A DNA stretch of 64,000 nucleotides. Origin: Gnetum montanum. Taxonomy: Eukaryota; Streptophyta; Gnetopsida; Gnetales; Gnetaceae. Both the position numbers and the translations under genes were made by a program. Each line of letters opens with the position of its first letter. Position 1 is the stretch's first letter. The notes under the pieces are model-generated. The model did no database searches and was not told the origin of the DNA. It saw only the letters and a list, made by a program, of their open reading frames with translations. Shown in pieces: positions 34,084-42,960 of the stretch. The stretch is taken from NCBI GenBank assembly GCA_015680685.1, contig MNCI01027046.1:702973-766972 (forward strand), given 5' to 3'.

Positions 34084-35064
34084 TGATGAGCAATAGGTAA
34101 CCCCTACATCCAATCGTACAAATCACAAGTGTTCATGTGAAATTTGGTCGAATTCTATGGATGGAACTAGAGGGTATCTAGATTCTTAAGCATTGATCAT
34201 AGGTCACTATCTTCTCACTTGGACTAGCAGTAGTTTGATCATGTATGGTTTAGTTCAAAGGCATATGATTATTGATGTGGTGCAGCCAAGGATAAATTAT
34301 ATGAAAGTATGAAAATTAATTATTTAAACTAATTAAAAACAAGAAGATAAATTCTAAGCTAGCCTAAGTATTATGAGTGTTCATTCCCAACTTGCCATAC
34401 ACATCATGAATTCACCTATCCACTACTAGGGTTACCAAGTGTTATGCTACTAGGTGAACCAAGCAATAATGCTACTGGGATTGCCAAGCAAATACATCTT
34501 TCCACTCAAAACTAGTCATGCTCATTCTACTAATTGATTAACTTGCACAGAATGTAAATGTTAACCAAGTACATAGAAAATAGATTGCATTGAAAGTAAA
34601 TCTATTATAAGTTAAAGTGTTGCAATGAATAAGAATCAATCTCAATCTTATTATCATTCATGAAATGTGTCTAGGTATAATGCCACTCAAATAAGATGTT
34701 GTACAACTGACTCCAATCCATACTACAAGCACTCACTAACTATTTGTTGAGATTATGAAATAAAACTACAAGAGTCTAGCTATACTACTGGCCAAATGAT
34801 GCCAAATATGTGGTGGGTGCTTGCATATTTATAGGCAAATACAAGCATTGTGTTGATAGGGATGCATTAATGCACTTAGCTACATTGACAAGGATGTGTC
34901 AACAAGGATTCATCAACGGGGCTGTGTTAATGCATCTAAGATGTGTTGTCCATTAATACATTAACACATTTTCATCCACACGTATACATCGATAGGGATG
35001 CATCGACAAGGCTTCATCGATGGGGATGCATTGAAGAAGTTGCTTGACATATCATGTCTCATCA
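34084..35064 (-). mobile_element. Element C 5' LTR
   Basis: The minus strand starts TGATGAGACATGATATGTC at 35064 and ends TTGCTCATCA at 34084; length is 981 bp. It pairs with 18172-19079. The U3 has more copies of the GATGCATCRATGRGG repeat than the 3' LTR, accounting for most of the length difference. The TATA box GCCTATAAATATGC lies at about 34820-34835. Confidence 0.87.
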
Positions 35065-35069
35065 TACTT

Positions 35070-36700
35070 TATGTCAACAACATGCTCTGTCATGCTACTA
35101 CTACATCCTAGCAGAAGATGATGATGGATAATGTAGCTTCCAAACTATTGGAAGAGAAGCGGCCACCACCACCACCTATTAGAGATACCACACTAAAGGC
35201 CTAGGTAGATGCTAGAAGAGTTCAAAAACTTTGCAAGTAGTAGCTCCAACAATAGTAGGATGAGTTAAGTAGTGGGAAGCACTCAGTCTATTAGCCAACG
35301 CTAAGCCATCTCAACGAAGTTACTCAAACTATCAACTAGCTGAAGGAGACCATCCCGTTGTTTTCTACCCAATGCATGTCAGCATCCATGAGAATGAATC
35401 CATGCACCTGATAAGTCATGGTGTCAATCCTCAAATAACAAGAATTCCCTGAGATCTTTAGAAATGTTGCAGCTTTCTCAGTGCACTTGGATGAAGGCCA
35501 AGGAATGACTATCTTAGTGATGTAGCACCATGGGTAAGAAACAACAATGGAAGTGGTGGTTGAGAGGATTGTTGAGGCCTTGAATGCTCCTATAGTAGCC
35601 ATGCTTGACATTGCTACTTTGAAAGATGTACAAGCTTCTACAGGAGCAAGAAGTGGTTGGCTAAGTGGAGCCAAACATAAGGAGGTGTTGAACCAACTAG
35701 TGGCAACCAAAAAATCACTTTCAGAGATCTTTGATATCCCGTATAAGATCATTGCAACTCAATCAAAGTTGCAAAAAACAAAGGATAAGCTCATCATTGC
35801 CAACACCTAGCTAGAGAAAGTCACTACCGAAAACCATTGGTTACTTGCCAAAGTTAAAGAGTTGTTGGCTCATCTCTTCGACCCTATCATTCTTAGATCA
35901 AACCTTAGCAAAGATGAAGCTTTCTAATAGCTTCAACAGAAAGTAATAGAGACTAAGAATGCAAATGAGATGGAGATATTTGATGCCTTCTTATTCGAAT
36001 CATTAGCCTTCAACATTAATAAGGACTTGGCTCAAGTCCACATGTAAAACTTATTCCTCACCAAGGATATTCACTGCCTATAAAATGTCAAGGAATAAAA
36101 GGATCAAATAGTTGAATTTATGTGATAATAGTAGAAGTAGCTAGCTAAGATGAATCCTAACTTGAGAAGGTTGCCGTTAGAGAATCATAATCTCTCTATG
36201 GAGAAATTCTCAACGCTTCATCAAAAGATGGTCATCGAGGTAGCCGCATGGAAAAATGAGGCCTTAAATTTTGAACAACTGAAAAATCACTACAAGAACC
36301 AGGTGGGGCTCCTCAAGAAAGTGAACAAGAAGGAAATCCAATCGACCAAGATAAAGATGAACAAGACACTTCAATAACTCCAACAAAAAGGCAATGTGTG
36401 GTAGCTAATCTTTGATGACCTAAATGCATACAATAAAGCCAAAATCTTCCTAAAGAAGTTGTAGATAGAAGAGATGAATAAATACATGGAGCTCACCAAC
36501 CTCTAGTATGCAAACTTGACTATGTTGACTGTAGAGAGGCCAAGGATAGAGCTCAAGAAACAAGTGACCAATTCAAACCTCCTCTATGAGGCCAAACTCA
36601 AGCATCATAAAGAGACTAAGAAAAGTTTGAAAACATCCAATGTAGAGCTTGATGTCCTCAAGAACTGGTTCACTGATCAATGATCAGTTGTTGAGGATGT
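35070..36700 (+). pseudogene. Element A ORF3, 3' part (coiled coil)
   Basis: After removal of element C the frame runs from EGIAL directly into YVNNMLCHATTTS. It then goes through a Pro run (EEKRPPPPPIRD), VEVVVERIVEALNAPIVAML, SGAKHKEVLNQLVATKKSLS, KLQKTKDKLIIANT, KMNPNLRRLPLENHNLSMEK and RIELKKQVTNSNLLYEAKLK. Most of the 500 or so residues have the Leu/Lys/Glu pattern of a long coiled coil. No membrane segment or signal peptide is evident, unlike a classic env. There are about 28 in-frame stops, more than half of them TAG. The end near 36690 is uncertain. Confidence 0.55.
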
Positions 36701-37225
36701 GGACAAAAGAATGAACAATTACCACGAGTTGCAAAACCTCATTAAGATGTTCAATATAAAAAAAATAGTTTGTATTGTGGTTTGTGAATGTCAAGGAGTT
36801 ATTCCCTATAATGTCTTAATTGTGGGAAAAACCTATACCAGCCACCTGGACTACATATGACCCATGAAGTAAAGAACAGAAAATGAAAGCATTACTGGAT
36901 GCTTCCTGACTTCCTCCAAAAGCAACAGCTATAGCAGGATAGCCTTAACTGTCACCAATGTGACATGCATCAGAGCCAGGCAAAGATCCTTTAACATCTT
37001 AGTATCCTCCACCTCCTAGCACTATTTGATCCTCATCATGTCTTCAGAAATCATAGAGTTCCTACTATCATTTTTATAAAGGGTGTCTAATTTTGTTGTC
37101 CTAGACACCAATTTTGTAACTTTGCATAATTTGGCACTCAAAAGTTAGTTAGTTAGTTAAAGTTAGTTAGTCAATAATTCCATACCTTTCCAAATTTGTA
37201 AGAAGCTAAATCCTACTATTGTTCA
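36701..37225 (+). other. Element A 3' untranslated region
   Basis: The region is noncoding. It contains a short GTTAGTTAGTTA repeat (about 37145-37170) and TCAATAATTCCATACC, which is also found just before B's PPT (TCAATAATCCCATACC, about 28980). I see no ORF. Confidence 0.5.
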
Positions 37226-37259
37226 CTCAAGGATGAGTTTTCACTTAATTTCTGGGGTA
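37226..37259 (+). promoter_or_regulatory. Element A polypurine tract block
   Basis: CTCAAGGATGAGTTTTCACT then AATTTCTGGGGTA directly precedes the 3' LTR. It is homologous to the blocks in B, C, D and E. Confidence 0.7.
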
Positions 37260-38123
37260 TCATGAATCATGTTAACTACTATGTCAACGAGCATCAATGC
37301 AACCTTGTCAACACATAGAAAGATGCATTGACGTAGATGCATTGATGTAGTGTCATGTCATATCTATATAAATATGTGTGCCCACTACATTTATGGCACA
37401 TTATGTCATTAGTGTAGTCAAGTTCTTATAGTTTTCTTTCTCTAGAGTTAAAATATTTTCTGAATACCCACAATAAGAACTCAAGTATTTGTACAAATCT
37501 TTATTTGAGTATTTTGTGCCTAAACACATTAATATGATTGAAAATAAAGACAAGATTTTTGATATTCCTTGTAGCATGTAGGATAGTTTAATATCTTTTA
37601 CTTGCACTTTATCATTAATGCACTTTATCTTCTTGTTCTAATTCATTAATTCACCTAATAATGAACACATAACTACAACCACTTCAAGCATACCATTTAA
37701 CGCTTGGTAATTGCAATAGTGGGAATTTGGCACACCTAGTAATTAACACTTGGTAACTCGGTAGCATTAATGCGAGTTCAAAATATGTATGAAAAGTAGG
37801 CCTGGATACATATGTTAGGCTAGTTAGTATTAGAACCATTAGATAGCTAGATTAGTTAATTCTCAACCATTTATCTTTCCAACGCTTAGGATTAAATATA
37901 TAAAAATATAAAATATAGATAAATATCATATGCCTTAGCTTAGACTTAACCACACATACAAGCCTCTGTAAGTGAGAGCTAAGAAGACAATTATCATATT
38001 TCCCCAAGTCACCATCTTTGTCTATAGGCACACTTAGGAGCTAATTCTATGGAATTCAATTAGATCACTAGTGCACGCTTATGATTTGTATGGTTGGGTA
38101 GAGAAACTACTTGTTGCTCATCA
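37260..38123 (+). mobile_element. Element A 3' LTR
   Basis: It starts TCATGAATCATG (a decayed TGATGA terminus) and ends TTGTTGCTCATCA; length is 864 bp. The U3 has GATGCATTGACGTAGATGCA repeats followed by a TATA box (ATCTATATAAATATGTG, about 37362-37378). The R/U5 part resembles the LTRs of B to E (TAATTGCAATAG, TTGGTAACTCGGTAG, CATATGCCT). No partner LTR is in the window. Confidence 0.8.
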
Positions 38124-38256
38124 ACCGCCCATACGTATTGCATGTAAAGAAAGTTATTAATTACATATATACTCTAAGACATACATCACAATGTCTTTAT
38201 CTTATCTTAATGATAAGAAATTTGATGATAAATTTGTATGACTAGTTGTATATTTG
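38124..38256. other. Unassigned flank between element A and SINE
   Basis: AT-rich sequence, not LTR-like, with no ORF or motif. Its last 16 bases are the first copy of the SINE target duplication. Confidence 0.4.
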
Positions 38257-38380
38257 GGTTGTTGAAACCTGAAATAATTGAAACATAAGTTTATAACTTA
38301 GTTCTACTTAGTAGAATCAAACCTGTGACCTAGGATTACCAAGCCAAGACTCGTACCACTTGGCCAACACCTCATTGTGA
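38257..38380 (-). mobile_element. tRNA-derived SINE-like insertion
   Basis: The 124-bp insertion is flanked by a perfect 16-bp target-site duplication ACTAGTTGTATATTTG (38241-38256 and 38381-38396). On the minus strand it has an RNA polymerase III A box TGGCCAAGTGG (38366-38356, perfect to TRGCNNAGTGG) and a B box GGTTTGATTCT (38323-38313, two transitions from GGTTCGANTCC) at tRNA-like spacing. The 3' end is GTTTCAACAACC rather than a poly(A) tail. This is the structure of a plant SINE; the family is not identified. Confidence 0.8.
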
Positions 38381-38396
38381 ACTAGTTGTATATTTG

Positions 38397-38519
38397 ATAC
38401 CATTTAAGATATTATTATATTCTTTTATAGTAATTTTAATTTTACTCTAGAAAATTTAATCTCTCTAGAATTCTCATAAGGGGGTTTCTAAATTACCTCT
38501 AATTTCTTCACTTGATGCC
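38397..38519. other. Unassigned AT-rich flank
   Basis: This short stretch lies between the SINE and the recognisable part of element E's 3' LTR. It may be decayed LTR sequence, but I cannot align it. Confidence 0.3.
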
Positions 38520-38871
38520 AAAAGTAAAATTAATCTAAGTAAATTAGGTATAATGCTGCAATGGTAAGAAACAATTTCGATCTTTATTACTGATCATGAA
38601 TTGTGTCCAAGTACAATCCACTTGAATACAAGCATCATACAACTATTAGTTACCACACTATAATCATTCACTTCTAACTCTAACTCTAAGTGTAACTCAT
38701 GTAAAGAAACTACAAGAATTTCACTAAGTATTGCACAAAAGTTGCTATGATAATGCAATGATGGGTTAGTATTTATAGTCATGACTAGGGCCTACTACAT
38801 CATATCTATGATGATGTAAGCAGAGCTATGATATCATAGAAATGATATTTCACACTTAATAAATTTTATCA
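38520..38871 (-). mobile_element. Element E 3' LTR remnant
   Basis: The minus strand starts TGATAAAATTTATTAAGTG after a GGGGGTA polypurine end (38872-38906). A TATA box (GACTATAAATACTAACC) lies near 38768-38785. Similarity to other LTRs continues to about 38520 (AATCTAAGTAAATTAGG) and then stops, so roughly 500 bp of R/U5 are missing. Confidence 0.65.
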
Positions 38872-38949
38872 TACCCCCACGATTGATTAGATACTTATCC
38901 TCAAGTTAAAACAAAAGGAGGATAGAGTTCCTTATAAAATTATGAGGTG

Positions 38950-41838
38950 TATTTAGACTTTGACATTACTACTTATATAGATTGCTAACTTTACTTTGAA
39001 TGTTACATTTTGGTTCAAACTGTGTTTACAAAATTACCATGCATTGCATGATTGACAAAATTTTTTACAAACCAAAACAACAAAACAAAACAAAAAGACA
39101 AAGCTCGATGTAGCCTCATGTCCCTAGTGGTAATCTTTTCTCCATTGGATTCTTTTCTTTATCATTGGGCTTTGGGATTTGATATTTGTTGAGTAATAAC
39201 CAAAGTTTCTCTTCTTTTGATATGGGATCGTGTACCATCAAGGAAAATTCTATGAGGTTAGCTAGACTCGATACCTTCCATGGGCATGGTAGCTATGGGA
39301 ACATCTTGTTTTCCTTTACAAAGTAGGCTACAAACTATCATCTTTTTTCTTCAAATGCCTTAACCACTTTTCTTAACTCTTGATAATCTATCATTCCATG
39401 GGCCAAGTTTACTACCACATCCTTTTCATCCTAGTAGCTAACTTTGACCACTTTGAGCTTAGAGTTTACAATATGAAATTTTTGTTGTTCATCCTTTCTA
39501 TCTACAAACTCTTTCTCATATAATGTATAGGTGACAACCACTTTTTGCTCTAATTCATTTCTAGGCCTTCCTGCTATGAGTATGAATAGATTAGCATACT
39601 AAAGGTTTGCTATTCCCATGTACTTTGTAAGATCTTAAATTTGTAAGTTCTTTTTCATCACTTTAGCTTGGTGGACATGGGCAAGACCATCTAGAATTGA
39701 CTACCAATTCAGTGTTTGTGTGGTGATAGAGCTAATTTTGGCTTTAGTCATCTAGATTTCTTTTTCATTCATTTGCTTGTACATGACCACTTGGTCTCTA
39801 AAGTGATCTTTTAGGCTTTCATTCTTTTTAACCTCATTCTACCACACACTAATCTCAAATTTTAACTTTTGGCAGATAGCTTGGACTTTCTTCATTGATA
39901 GGGTTCTATTTTCTCTAGTCAATTTTTGCATATCCTAGTTGACTCTTGCAAATTGTTTTATTTGAGAACATTCTTCTTCTTCTTTTTCTATATTTGTCAA
40001 TATTGTATTTCTAGTAGCAATTCTTTTATTTTCTTCTTCAAGGGTAGTTAATGCTTTGAAATGTGCAAAGGTTTGAGCTTCTACTATAAAGGTATTCCAT
40101 GTTACCTTCTCTCTATCATCTCTACTTTGATATTCCTAGTTATGTGCTAGGTCACTTGTTCAATTCTAAATTTGTAAAGCTGGTCTGATGCTATGTATTG
40201 TGCAGAATCTCTCTTTTTTGCTCTTAAGGCTACCAATTTAGCTTGTAACCTCTACACTTCATTCTTTTCATCTTTAGCTCTTATTTTAGCCATTACCATC
40301 TTACCCTTTGTTGAAATTAGATCTAATTCAACTATAGTGATATGTCTAAGGATATCAAAGAGATTTTGCATTACTCGACCAATCTACAATAGTTGACCTA
40401 GGATATCTTCATGTTCTACTATAGACATGGATGTATCAACTATCATTCCAACATTTCTGGCTCCAAAATATTTGTTGGTGGCACAATAGAAACATCGAAT
40501 GATTCTTTAATGTGATTCATGATCATATTTAATACTCTTGTTGCATCCTAGTGTTGCATTACCACAATTGTGGCTCCTTCTCCTATCTCTAGCATGACTT
40601 AAAAGAATGTAGCATTTCTAGAGATTTGTTATGCCTGATCATCATCTTCTCTTACCTACAATGAGATTTGTCCACTAGTAAGTCCTATTGATATTTCAAG
40701 GCTTACAATATTATCTCTAATTTTATATAGTGCAAAACCTTTCATAGTTCCCCAACTTATGATTTTAGCAATCTACTACAAATGGCTCATGGATAGTTGG
40801 TAGTCTTATTGTGCTAGTGGAGCACTTGATCTAGGTCTATCACCAACTAGTGTTAATCCACTGGGTCCTGCTTATTCCTATCCTATGGCTATAATGTTTC
40901 TTATTGGTGTGGATTCTCATGCTCCCTCGATGCTTGCTAGATTTTCAAGCTAGTATTTCCTTGGAGGCACTAACTTGGACATCTTAATGTAGGATGCATT
41001 TTGGGCCTTGCATAAAACATCATTTATGTAGCCCAGAATCCTAGCTTGCTTGCATAACCTTCTAATGAGGCAAGGGAATGGAAATGTGAGTTTCCTTGAC
41101 TTATTTTCTTCAAATCTCCTTTGGATTTCTAAAAATTATAAATGAGCCATATTTGCATTAAATTTCCCCAAAAGAATAATGCTTCCTCTTGCAGCGTAGG
41201 TTGAAATTCTATTGTGTCTTTTGGTGGGAAAAATATAGTAGGTTCCTATCTTAAAGTATATTTTCTCCTCAATAGATAATTCACTATATTCTTTATCTAC
41301 TTTGTCATATGTAATTTATAGCCATAAATTCTTTGCCTATATGTTGTATCTTATACATATCTATGCAATATTTGCTCTGACATTAGGAATATTAAGTGCC
41401 TTTGCAATTGCATCCATTGAGTAAGGCACTAGAACTTATTTAATTCTAGCTATGTCATCATCCTACTTATTCTTCTAAAATTGGTACACTTCTTCTAAGT
41501 ACCATTCTCCACTACATGATAGAGTTGGCCACAAAGAAAAGGCTTGGAGTTATTCTTAGATGGTGTCAAGTGTGAATTCCATGAATGGTTCAAAGTTGAG
41601 TTCCATGATAATTGTGGATATGATTGATTTTTCTTGAATAGCCTAGAGACATTCTATTAACACTATGAGGCATTGTTCTTGCTATAGAGTTGGTAGTACT
41701 TTAAGCTTAGCTTGTGCAAAGTGTTCTATTGCAAGTGTTTGCTAATGGATGTTGAAGGATTGAGCCTTCTACTCCACTTAAGTAGTCTATTCTCTAGCTT
41801 CTCCTCTACCTCTACCTCTAGGTCTTTTTCTTCCTTGC
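38950..41838 (-). pseudogene. Element E ORF3, main part
   Basis: The minus-strand frame fragments align with ORF3 of A and D: a basic N-terminus (GRKRPRGRGRGEARE) at 41838-41790, then FEENKSRKLTFPFPCLIRRL and CKQARILGYINDVLCKAQNA (about 41110-40985), equivalent to A's TLPFLCLIKKLYQREGIAL. A long region rich in Lys/Glu/Leu follows down to about 39100, broken by many TAG and TAA codons. The first 14 codons lie on the other side of element D (55175-55138). Function unknown. Confidence 0.5.
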
Positions 41839-42705
41839 TAATGAGTAGCAAGTATACCCTATGCCCAATCATAGAAATCACTAGCATTCACTCAGCAATC
41901 TAATCAAATTCCAAAGACTTTAGGTTTTTAAGTACACTAGTTCTAGGAGGTGAAACTAACCATGATAATCGTTGTCTTCCTAGTTCCACTTGTCAAGTTC
42001 AAGGGTATGATTAAGTGTAACTAAGGTATGTGATTTTTATCATTTTCTTTGTTTTATGAATTAAGTCACCTAAGAATCAAGAATAAATAATAAACTAATT
42101 TAATGTCTAACTAATTTAATCACTAACTAATATCTAACTATTCCTAACATAAGCATGCATTCCCAATTATCGTACACATCATGAACATGTATAACACTAT
42201 TGGGTTACCAAACATTAAGAGTTACTAAGATTACCATGTGTTAAACGTATGCTTGAAGTGGTTGTACTTATGTGTGCTATTTACTTGATATTAATTAATA
42301 GCTTAATTATTTAAAACATTAAAGAAAATTTTTGAATATTAAATGCTTAAAGAAAACAAATAATCTAATACAAGTGCTACAAGAATTGATCAAAAAGCTT
42401 GCCTTTATTACCACATACACTGAACTACTCAGGTACAACATTGCTCAAATAAAGATCCATACACTCTTTGACTCCTACTATGGGTACTTAAAAAATATTC
42501 TAATTTCTAAATGGAAAAACTATTAGAGCTTTGCTACAATTATGAATGAAATTCCATAAATGTAGTGGGTAGGTGCACATTTATAGATGAAATAGGATGT
42601 CTCTTCGATGGCTACACATTAATAGGTCAAACCCTACATTGATGGGATCGATGGGATTGTGTTGATGGCATCCCATCAATGTGACCAAACCATGACAACT
42701 CATCA
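41839..42705 (-). mobile_element. Element D 3' LTR
   Basis: The minus strand starts TGATGAGTTGTCATGG at 42705 and ends TTGCTACTCATTA at 41839. U3 repeats are built on ATTGATGGGATG, and the TATA box is TCTATAAATGTGC (about 42575-42590). It pairs with 54248-55132 (for example GACTTTAGGTTTTTAAGTAC in both). The PPT end GTTGTGGGGGTA adjoins at 42706. Confidence 0.9.
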
Positions 42706-42960
42706 TACCCCCACAACTGAATGAAAACTCATCCTCGAGTTTCTTACAAAATTTGAGAAGGTATGAGATCATTGACTAACAAAATAAACACACAAATAAC
42801 ACAACAAAAACTAAGTACCTGAGTGTATGGTTTACAATGATTACAAAATTTTGGTGTTCAGGATAACAAAATTCAATGCAAGGATAAAACTAACAAATAT
42901 AATTTCTCTGATGATGTGAAGACAATGAAGAAGATCAAATAGTCCTAGGTAGTAAAGGAT
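42706..42960 (-). other. Element D PPT block and 3' UTR
   Basis: CTCGAGGATGAGTTTTCATT then CAGTTGTGGGGGTA (minus, 42740-42706) matches the PPT blocks of the other elements. The rest is short noncoding sequence. Confidence 0.65.

Larger units (their letters stand above)
18172..35064 (-). mobile_element. Element C: gag-only gypsy element, contains B
   Basis: This is a minus-strand element with its 5' LTR at 34084-35064, PBS at 34065-34082, gag (about 33960-32000), a short linker, 3' noncoding blocks and its 3' LTR at 18172-19079. Protease, RT, RNase H and integrase are deleted, so it is non-autonomous, about 7 kb without B. The target duplication is CACTT (18167-18171) and TACTT (35065-35069), one transition apart. 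It lies inside element A's ORF3, and A's frame rejoins when it is removed. Element B is inserted in its 3' region. Confidence 0.82.
11300..38123 (+). mobile_element. Element A: Athila-like gypsy, 5' truncated
   Basis: The order is protease, RT, RNase H, integrase, noncoding blocks, internal promoter-like cassette, intron, ORF3, polypurine tract and 3' LTR, all on the plus strand. It is interrupted by a GC-rich retrocopy (16521-17116, counting one target-site copy) and by element C (18172-35069, which contains B). Without these the visible part is about 9.3 kb. The 5' LTR and gag are missing: homology to element B begins inside protease at about 11305, next to element Z. Removing C restores the ORF3 frame and a CACTT/TACTT target duplication. 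Confidence 0.8.

Noticed and set aside
38305-38380. A genuine tRNA gene
   Set aside because: A and B boxes are present but no cloverleaf closes, and the 16-bp TSD marks a SINE-like insertion.
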